In this document: positions 1 to 7,009 of the stretch, one piece after another | Layout: every line of letters begins with the position of its first letter | Numbering within the stretch: the stretch's first letter is position 1 | Assembly (NCBI GenBank): GCA_035260485.1 | Contig: DATFVC010000050.1 | Coordinates: 1-20,350 of the forward strand | Direction: 5' to 3' | Origin: VRUE01 sp035260485 | GTDB lineage: Bacteria > Actinomycetota > Thermoleophilia > Solirubrobacterales > 70-9 | Length of the DNA: 20,350 nucleotides | Program-made: the position numbers and the translations under genes | Notes under the pieces: model-generated | What the model was told of the DNA's origin: nothing | What the model saw: the letters and a program-made list of their open reading frames with translations, nothing else | The model's database searches: none

Positions 1-52
1 CTAGCGCCAGCCGTCCCGCTGGTCCGAGAGCAGCGTTACCGTGAATGTCCAT
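1..52 (-). CDS. IS481-family transposase, N-terminal fragment (runs off left edge)
   Basis: Seventeen codons are visible, reading MDIHGNAALGPAGRLAL. This matches the conserved opening of IS481-family DDE transposases, in which a short M-x-x-H-x-N-A-x-L-T/G-P-x-G-R stretch precedes the helix-turn-helix that binds the terminal repeats. A strong Shine-Dalgarno (AAGGAGG, minus strand of 59-65) lies six bases before the ATG, which supports the start. The catalytic DDE core would be left of the window, so intactness cannot be judged. No other family I know opens this way, but 17 residues is a small basis. Confidence 0.6.
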   Translation of the reverse strand, partial: MDIHGNAALGPAGRLAL

Positions 53-58
53 CCGGGT

Positions 59-65
59 CCTCCTT
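59..65 (-). promoter_or_regulatory. Ribosome binding site of the IS481 transposase
   Basis: AAGGAGG on the minus strand, six bases before the ATG at 52. It is the strongest Shine-Dalgarno I see in the window, whereas several chromosomal genes here look leaderless. This contrast fits a mobile gene that carries its own translation signals. Confidence 0.6.
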
Positions 66-142
66 GCTTGGGGCGTCAACCACAAGCGTCTTGGAGGGCC
101 CGGATGCCTTTCAGCTGTTCACAAGGTGTGTGGGCGGGACAG

Positions 143-850
143 CTAGCGACCGTAGCGGTCCGAGGAGAGCACGAGCTGCTCGGGGATCGCAGCGCGCGGC
201 GGTGGCGCCGGGTCGGCGCGGACCGAGACGGTCTCGGCGACGCTGCTCGAGACCTGGTGCGAGCCCTCGGCTGAGGCGATTGTCACGCCGTCTTCGTCAG
301 AGCTCTCGACTTTGCCCTCCAGGCCCGGCTCCAGACCAGCCGCTTTGAGGTAGCGCAGCAGCTCCTCCGCCTCGTTCTCAAAGCGCAGGACGTGGACCTC
401 GGCGCCGACCTCGACGTCGGCCAGGAGGGAGCCGCGCTCGCGCGCGCCCTCGACGATCGGGTGCCCGTGCGGGCAGGTGGTCGCGTCGCCGATCGCCGCC
501 CGCATCCGCTCCTCCAGCACCGGTGACATCGCGTGCTCGATCCGCTCCGCCTCCTCGTGCACCTCGTCCCAGGGGATGCCGAGCACGTCGGTGAGGAAGC
601 GCTCGATCATGCGATGGCGGCGGACGATGTGGCTGGCGTGCTCGCGCCCGGACTCGGTGAAGCCAAGCGATTTGTCGGCGTTGCGCTCGACGTAGCCGTC
701 CTCGACGAGTCGGCCGACCATCTCATGCACGGTAGGGGGCGAGAGCTGCATCGCGCGGGCGATGTTGGCGCCGGTCATCGGCAGCCCGGCCTCCTCCAGC
801 CAGAACATGATCTCCAGGTACTCCTGCTCGGCGACGGTCGCTGTTTCCAC
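143..850 (-). CDS. DtxR/MntR-family metal-dependent transcriptional repressor
   Basis: A 235-residue cytoplasmic metal-sensing repressor. Residues 1-70 form the winged helix (recognition part around LSPPTVHEMVGRL, 36-48), 71-140 the metal-binding dimerisation domain, and about 150-225 an FeoA/SH3-like domain. It aligns without gaps to diphtheria toxin repressor: H79, E83, H98, E105 and H106 are kept, while the DtxR ligands M10 and C102 are replaced by E10 and E102. MntR also uses carboxylates at these two places, so Mn(II) sensing is more likely than Fe(II) (inference). The start is GTG at 850, with TAGTAT seven bases upstream, suggesting a leaderless message. The stop codon TAG lies inside the CTAG next to the insertion sequence. 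Target genes are not visible in this window. Confidence 0.9.
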   Translation of the reverse strand: METATVAEQEYLEIMFWLEEAGLPMTGANIARAMQLSPPTVHEMVGRLVEDGYVERNADKSLGFTESGREHASHIVRRHRMIERFLTDVLGIPWDEVHEEAERIEHAMSPVLEERMRAAIGDATTCPHGHPIVEGARERGSLLADVEVGAEVHVLRFENEAEELLRYLKAAGLEPGLEGKVESSDEDGVTIASAEGSHQVSSSVAETVSVRADPAPPPRAAIPEQLVLSSDRYGR

Positions 851-857
851 CCGTCCG

Positions 858-863
858 ATACTA
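858..863 (-). promoter_or_regulatory. -10 element of the DtxR-family gene (leaderless promoter)
   Basis: TAGTAT on the minus strand, seven bases before the GTG start at 850, which would place transcription initiation at the start codon itself. A recognisable -35 hexamer is lacking (TCTTAG is the best at the right distance). A nine-base direct repeat, CGTCCGATA on the plus strand, occurs at 852-860 overlapping this element and again at 887-895. Confidence 0.4.
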
Positions 864-872
864 ACTACCCGC

Positions 873-917
873 CGACGGGCCTAAGACGTCCGATATAGAC
901 GTGTTTGAGGCCCGTCG
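873..917. repeat. 10-bp perfect inverted repeat between HAD gene and DtxR gene
   Basis: CGACGGGCCT at 873-882 and AGGCCCGTCG at 908-917 are exact reverse complements, separated by 25 bases. The repeat lies just after the stop codon of the upstream HAD gene and before the regulator's promoter. It could end HAD transcription or serve as a regulator site; there is no T-tract, so it is not a typical intrinsic terminator. Confidence 0.5.
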
Positions 918-920
918 ACC

Positions 921-1736
921 TCAGCTGCGCTCCATCAGCGTCGCGACGGCCGCCTCGTAGAAGCCGTCGCCCATCGCGCCCTCGGTGACGGTCGCGTTGT
1001 CCCAGCCGGCGAGCGCGGCGCGAAGGCCGGGGTCGCGCGCGGGCCCGTTGGCGACGACGAAGAAGCGACCGACGACAGCGGCGACCTCGAGGTCCTCGAC
1101 CGAGTCTCCAACCGCGATGCAGTCGGCCGGGTCATAGCCACGGGCGCGGGCGTGAGCGGCGACCGCATTCGCCTTGCTGACCATCAGTGGGACCAGGTGG
1201 TAAGCGTGGGTGGGGCCGTCGATGGCGGGCATCTCGCGACCGATCGCGCCGTTGTCGAGCAGGCGCAGGTCGTCGTGTCCCGCGGCGCCGAGCAGCTCGT
1301 TCGCCTCGCCGACATCCACCTTGCCGCGGAAGAGATGGGAGAGGACGCGGCCGTGATGCCAGGGCGAGTGGTATTCGAGCCGCCCTTCGAAGTGCTCGAA
1401 AAGCAGCTTCGGGATGCCCCGCTGCTCGATCTTCTCGTAGATGGTGCCGTCCTCGTCGGGGACGAGGTCACCGGTCAGCAGCGTCGTCTCGCCATCGATC
1501 GCGAAGGCGCAGCCGGCCTCGTAGATGTAGGAAGACTGGCCCATCAGGCGGGCGGCCTCGTGGACCTGGGGCTCGCGCCGGCCCGACATGATCACGACCT
1601 CGACCCCGGCTCGGTGGCAGGCCTCGAGGCCGCGCGCCTGGGCCTGTGAGAAGCCGCCCTCGGCGTCGCGGAACAGCGAGGCGCCCTTGCCGAGCAGGGT
1701 GCCGTCGAGGTCGGTGTAGACGCATCGCAGTGCCAT
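921..1736 (-). CDS. HAD-superfamily hydrolase (Cof-like, C2 cap)
   Basis: A 271-residue soluble phosphatase of the haloacid dehalogenase superfamily. Motif I is TDLDGT with nucleophile D9 and acid/base D11; motif II is the serine of IMSGR (S51); motif III is K188 in VSKANAV; motif IV is GDSVED (D211, D215). The stretch between motifs II and III, about residues 60-185, is long enough for a C2-type cap, which places it in the IIB (Cof/sugar phosphatase/mannosyl-3-phosphoglycerate phosphatase-like) branch. The substrate cannot be read from sequence. It is divergent from the dihydropteroate synthase gene with only 23 bases between the start codons. No Shine-Dalgarno precedes the ATG. Confidence 0.85.
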   Translation of the reverse strand: MALRCVYTDLDGTLLGKGASLFRDAEGGFSQAQARGLEACHRAGVEVVIMSGRREPQVHEAARLMGQSSYIYEAGCAFAIDGETTLLTGDLVPDEDGTIYEKIEQRGIPKLLFEHFEGRLEYHSPWHHGRVLSHLFRGKVDVGEANELLGAAGHDDLRLLDNGAIGREMPAIDGPTHAYHLVPLMVSKANAVAAHARARGYDPADCIAVGDSVEDLEVAAVVGRFFVVANGPARDPGLRAALAGWDNATVTEGAMGDGFYEAAVATLMERS

Positions 1737-1745
1737 GGTGCGGTC

Positions 1746-1756
1746 GCTACGGTAGC
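1746..1756. promoter_or_regulatory. Symmetrical -10 element shared by divergent HAD and folP-like genes
   Basis: The 23-base gap between the divergent start codons contains GCTACGGTAGC, a palindrome with a single central base. It offers TACGGT on the plus strand six bases before the folP-like ATG, and TACCGT on the minus strand twelve bases before the HAD ATG. Both fit TAnnnT. Neither gene has a Shine-Dalgarno, consistent with leaderless or very short leaders. This is motif matching only. Confidence 0.35.
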
Positions 1757-1759
1757 CGG

Positions 1760-2677
1760 ATGCCCTGGCGCCTCGCCGATCGGACCATCGACCTCGCGCA
1801 GCCGGTGGGTGCGGGGATCGTCAACGTCACCGCCGACTCGATGTTCGAGGGGGCACGCAGCGGCACGCCGGAGCAGGCGGTAGCCGACGGGCTGGCGCTG
1901 GTCGATGCCGGCTTCGACATGCTCGACGTGGGCGCGGTGGCGGCGCGCAGCGGGCCGCCCGTCGGCGCCGAGGAGGAGGCCGCCGCCTTGATCCCGGCGG
2001 TCGAAGGGCTGGCCACGGCGGGCGTGCCGGTCTCGGCCGACACCTTCTCGGTCGAGGTGGCGCGGCGGGCGCTGGCGGCGGGCGCGGTCGCCGTCAACGA
2101 CATCTCCGGCGGCTCGGAGGAGATGTTCGAGCTGGTCGCCGAGACCGGCTGCGGCTACGTGCTGACGCACATCGAGGGGCCGCCGCGGGTCGACCGTCCG
2201 CCGCGCGTCTACGACGACGTCGTCGAGCACCTGAAGTCGTGGCTGGGGGGGAGAGTCGAGGCGGCCTCCCGACTTGGAGTGAGTGAGGAGCAGATCGCCA
2301 TCGACCCCGGACTCGACTTCGACCTCACCGCCGAGCAGGACCTGGAGATCCTGCGGCGGCTCGGCGAGCTGCGCACACTAGGGCTGCCGCTCTATGTGTC
2401 TCTCTCGCGCAAGGACTTCATCGGCGCGGTTCTGGCGGAGAGCTGGGAGGGGCGGCTGCCGGCGGGCGAGCGTGAGTGGGGAACGGTCGCGGTGGCGGCG
2501 CTGGCGGTGCGAGAGGGCGCCGACATCCTGCGAATCCACGACCGCAGCACCTTGCAGGCGGTACGGGTGGCTGGCCGGATCACGCGTAATCCAGGCGGCG
2601 AGGTCCGGTCGTCGTCAGGCAAGGACGCAGGTCGCCCGAGTAGCAGCGCTATTCGGGCGAGCGAGGACGCCGCATGA
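1760..2677 (+). CDS. folP: Dihydropteroate synthase family protein, divergent pABA loop
   Basis: A 305-residue TIM-barrel protein of the family that joins p-aminobenzoate to hydroxymethyl-dihydropterin diphosphate in folate synthesis. Seen: GIVNVT with N22, D94 in SADTF, N113 in VNDISGG, D182 in IDPG, K218 in LSRK, and R258/H260 in RIHD, all at expected places. Odd: the loop that normally reads GGESTRPG is GAVAARSGPP (59-68), keeping the arginine but losing the Thr and Pro that contact pABA, and FGKT is replaced by FDLT (187-190). It may be a working enzyme of a divergent clade or a paralogue with another job. I chose ATG 1760 because the barrel starts soon after and TACGGT precedes it; an upstream extension would overlap the divergent gene. 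The last 30 residues look disordered. Its stop overlaps the helicase start (ATGA). Confidence 0.75.
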   Translation: MPWRLADRTIDLAQPVGAGIVNVTADSMFEGARSGTPEQAVADGLALVDAGFDMLDVGAVAARSGPPVGAEEEAAALIPAVEGLATAGVPVSADTFSVEVARRALAAGAVAVNDISGGSEEMFELVAETGCGYVLTHIEGPPRVDRPPRVYDDVVEHLKSWLGGRVEAASRLGVSEEQIAIDPGLDFDLTAEQDLEILRRLGELRTLGLPLYVSLSRKDFIGAVLAESWEGRLPAGEREWGTVAVAALAVREGADILRIHDRSTLQAVRVAGRITRNPGGEVRSSSGKDAGRPSSSAIRASEDAA

Positions 2678-4974
2678 CGACGGTCCGGGGCCGCCGCGGC
2701 GTCAGCCTGCTGGAGACGCCTTGGGCGATCGCGATCGACCCAGCGCGCCGCGATGGTCGCATCGTCGCCGAGAGCAGCGAGCCCGAGCGCAAGGCGAAGC
2801 CGGTGGCGATGCCGCGTTCGCTCGACCCCGGCCTGGTCGAGGCGCTGGGCAGGGCCGGGATCGAGCGTCTCTACTCGCATCAGCGCGAGGCGCTTACGGC
2901 AGCAACCTCCTCCAACCTGGTGATCACCAGCGGCACCGCCTCGGGCAAGAGCCTTGCCTTCAACCTGCCGGTGCTCGACGGCATCGCCCGCGACTCGAAG
3001 CGGCGCGCCCTCTACCTCTACCCGACCAAGGCGCTGGCCCAAGACCAGGCGCGCAAGCTGGCGGCATTGCGCCCGCCGGGCCTGCGCGAGGCGATCTACG
3101 ACGGCGACACGCCGCGCGAGGAGCGGCCGGCGATCCGCCGCCGCAACAACCTCGTCCTCACCAACCCCGACATGCTCCACGTCGGCCTGCTTCCCCACCA
3201 CAAGGGCTGGGGCGACTTCCTCGCCAACCTCGGCTGGGTCGTCGTCGACGAGGCGCACACCTACCGCGGCGTCTTCGGATCCCATGTCGCCAACGTGCTG
3301 CGGCGGCTGCGGCGGGTGGCGCGGGCCTACGGCGCCGAGCCACGCTTCCTGCTCGCTTCGGCGACGATCGCCAACCCGGTCGAGCTGGCGGAGAAACTGG
3401 TCGGCGAGCCGTTCGAGCTGATCGACGACGATGGCGCGCCGCGAACCGGCCGCGAGATCGCGATGTGGAACCCGCCGCTGATCGACAAGGCAAGTGGCAC
3501 CCGGCGCTCGGCCCTCTCCGAGGCGGCGGAGCTGCTGGTCGAGCTGGTCTCGCAAGGCGTAAGGACGATCTGTTTCCTCAAAAGCCGGCGCGGGATCGAG
3601 CTGATCCAGCGCTTCGCCCGTGAGGCACTCGAGGCGCGCGGCAAGCCCGAGCTGGCGGCGCGGATCGCCCCCTACCGCGGCGGCTACACGCCGCAGCAGC
3701 GCCGCGACATCGAGGCTCGGCTGGCGGCCGGTGAGCTGCTCGCCGTTGTCGCAACCGACGCGCTCGAGCTGGGCATCGACATCGGCGAGCTCGACGCGGC
3801 GATCTGCGTCACCTTCCCCGGCACCGTCGCCAGCCTGCGCCAGATGTGGGGGCGGGCAGGGCGCCAGCGGCGCGGGCTGGCGGTCTACGTCGCCGGCGCC
3901 GACGCGCTCGACCAGTTCTTCTGCCGCCACCCCGACGAGTTCATCGGGCGGCCGGTCGAGGCGGCGATCCTCGACCACGAAAGTGAGCAGATCGCCTCCC
4001 GGCACATGGTCGCCGCCGCCTACGAGCTGCCGCTGAGCAGCGAGGACGACGAGGTGTTCGGCGAGGGCTGGCGCGAGCGGGCTGGGCGGCTGGAGTCGGC
4101 CGGGGAGCTGCGCCGCGCCGGCGGGCGGCTGCTGCCCAGCAGCAGCGAGTTCGTGGCCGCGAAGATCCCGCTGCGCTCGGCCTCGGCCGACTCGGTCGCG
4201 GTGATCGAGCGCGACTCGGGTGAGATGCTCGGCCTGGTCGAGGCGGAGCGCGCCTTCACCACGATCCACCCGGGCGCGATCTACCTTCATCTGGGCCGCT
4301 CCTATGAGGTCGAGCAGCTCGACGTCGAGGGACGGCGGGCGATCGTCTCCCGCTTCGACGGCGATTGGTACACGCGGCCGAAAAAGGAGACTGAGATCTA
4401 CATCGAGCGGGTCCGGGAGCAGCGCTCGACTGCGGGCATCGAGCTGCATTTCGGCGAAGTCTCGGTGAGCGAGCAGGTGATCGCCTTCCAGCGGGTCTCG
4501 ATCTCCGAGCAGGAGCCGATCGACATCGTCGCCCTCGAGCTGCCCGAGCAGCACTTCGTCACCCAGGCGCTCTGGTACGTGCTGCCGGACCGGCTCAGTG
4601 ACCCGCTGCCGCCCGACGTCCTGCTCGGCGCCCTGCACGCGACCGAGCACGGTCAGATCGCGGTGCTGCCGCTGATCGCGATGTGCGATCGCTGGGACAT
4701 CGGCGGGCTCTCGACCAACGTCCACTTCCAGACCGGTCGGCCGACGATCTTCATCTACGACGGCCACCCGGGCGGGGTCGGGATCACCCTGCGCGGCTAC
4801 GAGCAGTTCGAGCGCCTGCTCGGCGACGCCGAGCGCCTGATCGGCGAGTGCCCCTGCGAGTCCGGCTGCCCCTCCTGCGTGCAGAGCCCCAAGTGCGGCA
4901 ACCTCAACGAACCGTTGCACAAAGCCGGCGCGCTGGAGCTGATGCGGACGATGCAAGACTCCGGCGGGCGATGA
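2674..4974 (+). CDS. DEAD/DEAH-box helicase with DUF1998 zinc domain (MrfA/YprA-like)
   Basis: A 766-residue superfamily 2 DNA helicase. The Walker A motif is SGTASGKS (86-93), preceded by LYSHQ as a Q-like motif; motif II is DEAH (192-195); motif III is SAT in LASATIANP; the second RecA domain has ATDALELGIDIG and ends with motif VI around WGRAGRQ. The C-terminal DUF1998 region carries C726-x-C728-x3-C732-x2-C735, the four-cysteine zinc site known from Bacillus MrfA. MrfA acts in nucleotide excision of mitomycin C damage independent of UvrABC, so a repair role is likely here. Length is normal for the family. It overlaps the folP-like gene upstream and the SLOG gene downstream by four bases each, implying translational coupling. 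Confidence 0.92.
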   Translation: MTTVRGRRGVSLLETPWAIAIDPARRDGRIVAESSEPERKAKPVAMPRSLDPGLVEALGRAGIERLYSHQREALTAATSSNLVITSGTASGKSLAFNLPVLDGIARDSKRRALYLYPTKALAQDQARKLAALRPPGLREAIYDGDTPREERPAIRRRNNLVLTNPDMLHVGLLPHHKGWGDFLANLGWVVVDEAHTYRGVFGSHVANVLRRLRRVARAYGAEPRFLLASATIANPVELAEKLVGEPFELIDDDGAPRTGREIAMWNPPLIDKASGTRRSALSEAAELLVELVSQGVRTICFLKSRRGIELIQRFAREALEARGKPELAARIAPYRGGYTPQQRRDIEARLAAGELLAVVATDALELGIDIGELDAAICVTFPGTVASLRQMWGRAGRQRRGLAVYVAGADALDQFFCRHPDEFIGRPVEAAILDHESEQIASRHMVAAAYELPLSSEDDEVFGEGWRERAGRLESAGELRRAGGRLLPSSSEFVAAKIPLRSASADSVAVIERDSGEMLGLVEAERAFTTIHPGAIYLHLGRSYEVEQLDVEGRRAIVSRFDGDWYTRPKKETEIYIERVREQRSTAGIELHFGEVSVSEQVIAFQRVSISEQEPIDIVALELPEQHFVTQALWYVLPDRLSDPLPPDVLLGALHATEHGQIAVLPLIAMCDRWDIGGLSTNVHFQTGRPTIFIYDGHPGGVGITLRGYEQFERLLGDAERLIGECPCESGCPSCVQSPKCGNLNEPLHKAGALELMRTMQDSGGR

Positions 4975-5465
4975 GCGAGCGAGGGCGGACGAAGCAGATC
5001 TCGGTGATCGGGTCGGTGGACTGCGAAGAGGGCTCGGAGGCCTGGGGACTCGCCGAAGAGGTCGGGAAATTGCTGGCGGAGAGGGGCTTCGCGATCGTCT
5101 GCGGTGGCCGCGGCGGCGTGATGGAGGCGGCGGCCTCCGGAGCCGCACGGGCGGGCGGGGCGGTTATCGGGATCGTCCCCTGGAGCTCGACCGCCGACGC
5201 CAACCCGTACTGCACCCATGTGGTCGCGACGGGGATCGGCTACGCGCGCAACGTGGCGGTGGTCGCGTCGGGCGAGGCGGCGATCGCCGTCGGCGGCGGT
5301 TGGGGGACGCTGTCGGAGATCGGCCACGCCCGCAGCATGGGTCGCCCGGTGGTGGCGCTGCGCAGCTGGAGCCTCTCGGGGAAGGGAGACATGGAGAGCG
5401 CGCCGGGCGTGATCGCCGCGTCGACGCCGGCCGAGGCAGTCGCCGCCGCGCTCGATGCGATCTGA
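4971..5465 (+). CDS. TIGR00725-type SLOG (LOG-like Rossmann) protein
   Basis: A 164-residue single-domain protein with the SLOG Rossmann fold. GGRGGVMEA (45-53) and GGGWGTLSE (108-116) correspond to the nucleotide-binding loops of LOG/TIGR00725 proteins; the second replaces the PGGxGTxxE of cytokinin-activating LOG enzymes, so phosphoribohydrolase activity is uncertain. The beginning SVIGSVDC is the usual first strand. The start ATG overlaps the helicase stop as ATGA, which fixes the start well. As the last gene of the folP-like/helicase operon it may bind or cleave a nucleotide ligand; no specific substrate is evident. Confidence 0.85.
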   Translation: MSERGRTKQISVIGSVDCEEGSEAWGLAEEVGKLLAERGFAIVCGGRGGVMEAAASGAARAGGAVIGIVPWSSTADANPYCTHVVATGIGYARNVAVVASGEAAIAVGGGWGTLSEIGHARSMGRPVVALRSWSLSGKGDMESAPGVIAASTPAEAVAAALDAI

Positions 5466-5480
5466 GGTCGAGCTCCACCG

Positions 5481-5530
5481 GACGTGCCGGTGATCGAGCA
5501 CCCATAGGGACCGTCAATCACCGGCACGTC
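5481..5530. terminator. 14-bp perfect inverted repeat at convergent gene junction (probable bidirectional terminator)
   Basis: GACGTGCCGGTGAT at 5481-5494 and its exact reverse complement at 5517-5530 flank a 22-base loop. It lies right after the SLOG stop (5465), and its right arm covers the last codons of the convergent GH15-like gene. No T-run follows either arm, so termination is inferred from position and stem strength. The right arm being coding makes chance conservation of the stem less likely. Confidence 0.5.
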
Positions 5531-6962
5531 TCGGCCAGAGCTCGCGCAGAGCGAGAATCGCGAAGGCGTGGGACCAAGCGAGGGGGGTGGTCGAGGTTGG
5601 GAAGCCGGTCTGGACGTCCACCCGCTCGGGGAGGAGGCCGAGTGGCGTGGCGGCGCGTCGCAGGTCTGCCATCAGGTGCAGCGCGGCGCGGCGGTCTCCG
5701 GCGCGCAACGCCATCCCTTCGCTGCCTTCGCGCGCAAGCACAGCGAGCGCCCAAGCGCTCCAGGCCGTCGGCGCCGTCCAAGGGTCGCCACCCCCGTGCC
5801 AGTTCTCCGATGGCACGATCCCGTAGCGACTCTCGCGCCGAGCGAGGAGCCGGTGCAGGGTTCGTCGGACCGCGGGAAAGAGGGCGGGCAACGGGAACGG
5901 CCGCACGGCCCAGGCCGCGGCAGAGTCGAGCCCGGAGCCGGGATCGCCGGCCGTGCGCGCCAGCCCCTGCGGAGTCTCGAATGTCGACCCGACCCGATCC
6001 CCCTCCCCCCAGTGGGCCGATTTCCGGCGATATGGACCGGTTTTCGGCCCGCCGGCGGTAGACGCGATCGCGTTGCCGAGGTAATCGCCGGAGTCGCTCT
6101 CCTGGTAGTCGGCGCGACCTCGCCACTGCCACCGGCTGCCGTGTGCGGGCATGTCGGGCCGCAGTCCCACTGCCCACGCCGCCGCGGAGACCCAGCCCCC
6201 CGCATCGCCCTGCGCGTCGCGACCCGGGACCGGCGCGCCGGTCCCGCGGAATCGCGCCGCCGCGTTCAGGTCAAGGCCCAGGAGGAAGCGCGCAACCCGT
6301 TGCGCCTCAGATTTGTATCCGGCCTCGGCCAACGCGATCGCCACCGCGGCGGCATCGCGCGGCCAGACGTAGGCCCAGCTGTCACGGGCGCCGGCCGCGA
6401 CGGCGCCGGTGCGCCGGTCGGTCAGCGCCCGCAGCACCAACAGCGAGCGCCGATACATCGCCCGCGCCCAATGGGGCGCACCGGCCCCCAGCGGTCGCGC
6501 CTGTGCCAGCCAGCGTCGGTCGGCGCGGACCGCCCCCGGCCCGCCGGTGCGTCGCACGACGACAGCCTTCTCCCTGCCGAACCGCGCGACCGTCCGCAGC
6601 ACGTTGGCGCCGGGCAGATACCGCTGACGGACCGAGTCGGCACGCCAGAACGGCGGTGTCGTTCCATCCCTGAGCCGCGCCCAAGCAACGATCGCATCGT
6701 CGGCTGAGACCGTCCCGGCAACCTGCCGCTTCGCCGAAACGGCCGCCAGCGCCCGTCCCGCCGGACCCGGCGCCCGCAGGTCGACGACGTCGCCGTAAGC
6801 ATCGACCGCTGCGGTCCGGCCCCCGCTGCCGACAACGGCCGTCCCGAGAAACGGCGCCGGCAAGCCGGGAAGCCCGCGGGGCGTCCGTGGATCGCTCGCC
6901 GATCCCCCGGAAATCAGCAAGGCGCCCACTACGACTACGAGGACAGCCTCGAACCATCGCAT
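5514..6962 (-). CDS. GH15-type glucoamylase-like protein, probably exported
   Basis: A 482-residue (alpha/alpha)6-barrel glycosidase-like protein. YVWPRDAA (about residues 197-204) is the GH15 signature around a substrate-binding Arg-Asp; near the C terminus GLLPERVD and PLAWSHA match the second catalytic-glutamate loop (GLLPEQ) and the closing helix of glucoamylases and glucodextranases. The first catalytic Glu is probably in the STFETPQG region but lies in a divergent context. Residues 1-23 form a hydrophobic signal or anchor (FEAVLVVVVGALLISGG), so the enzyme is likely outside the membrane. The first 150 residues correspond only loosely to the usual GH15 beta-sandwich and are short. Substrate (alpha-glucan or trehalose) is not determinable. 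It is convergent with the SLOG gene and divergent from the helix-turn-helix gene. Confidence 0.75.
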   Translation of the reverse strand: MRWFEAVLVVVVGALLISGGSASDPRTPRGLPGLPAPFLGTAVVGSGGRTAAVDAYGDVVDLRAPGPAGRALAAVSAKRQVAGTVSADDAIVAWARLRDGTTPPFWRADSVRQRYLPGANVLRTVARFGREKAVVVRRTGGPGAVRADRRWLAQARPLGAGAPHWARAMYRRSLLVLRALTDRRTGAVAAGARDSWAYVWPRDAAAVAIALAEAGYKSEAQRVARFLLGLDLNAAARFRGTGAPVPGRDAQGDAGGWVSAAAWAVGLRPDMPAHGSRWQWRGRADYQESDSGDYLGNAIASTAGGPKTGPYRRKSAHWGEGDRVGSTFETPQGLARTAGDPGSGLDSAAAWAVRPFPLPALFPAVRRTLHRLLARRESRYGIVPSENWHGGGDPWTAPTAWSAWALAVLAREGSEGMALRAGDRRAALHLMADLRRAATPLGLLPERVDVQTGFPTSTTPLAWSHAFAILALRELWPRRAGD

Positions 6963-6969
6963 ATTTAGG

Positions 6970-7003
6970 AAACTAGCCAGTTTTTCTCAATATCAGGTAC
7001 AGT
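6970..7003 (+). promoter_or_regulatory. Promoter and possible operator of the HTH/nucleotidyltransferase pair
   Basis: TACAGT at 6998-7003 ends six bases before the ATG at 7010, predicting a leaderless message; no Shine-Dalgarno is present. Just upstream, AAACT (6970-6974) and AGTTT (6979-6983) form a small inverted repeat with spacer AGCC, a candidate autoregulatory operator for the helix-turn-helix protein. This 47-base gap is AT-rich compared with its surroundings. Confidence 0.35.
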
Positions 7004-7009
7004 TCAGCC

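Larger units (their letters stand above)
1..141 (-). mobile_element. IS481-family insertion sequence, upstream end (truncated by window edge)
   Basis: The minus strand from 52 leftwards begins an IS481-type transposase. The DNA between it and position 141 has the look of an element end: read on the minus strand it starts TGTCCCGCCCACAC at 141, directly after a CTAG at 143-146. IS481 elements are known to target NCTAGN sites and to begin with TGT. About 90 bp of leader separate the presumed terminus from the start codon. The other end lies outside the window, so terminal repeats and target duplication cannot be confirmed. Confidence 0.55.

Noticed and set aside
2392..5148. Very long minus-strand open frame opposite the folP-like and helicase genes
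   Set aside because: It is rich in Arg, Asp, Pro and Val without any domain, and lies antisense to two clearly recognised genes; such frames are usual in GC-rich DNA. The same holds for 10041-11210 and 18839-20083 on the minus strand.
6960..7000. Minus-strand promoter TTGAGA-N17-TAAATA for the GH15-like gene
   Set aside because: The -10 would overlap the ATG at 6962, so transcription would begin inside the gene and remove the signal peptide.
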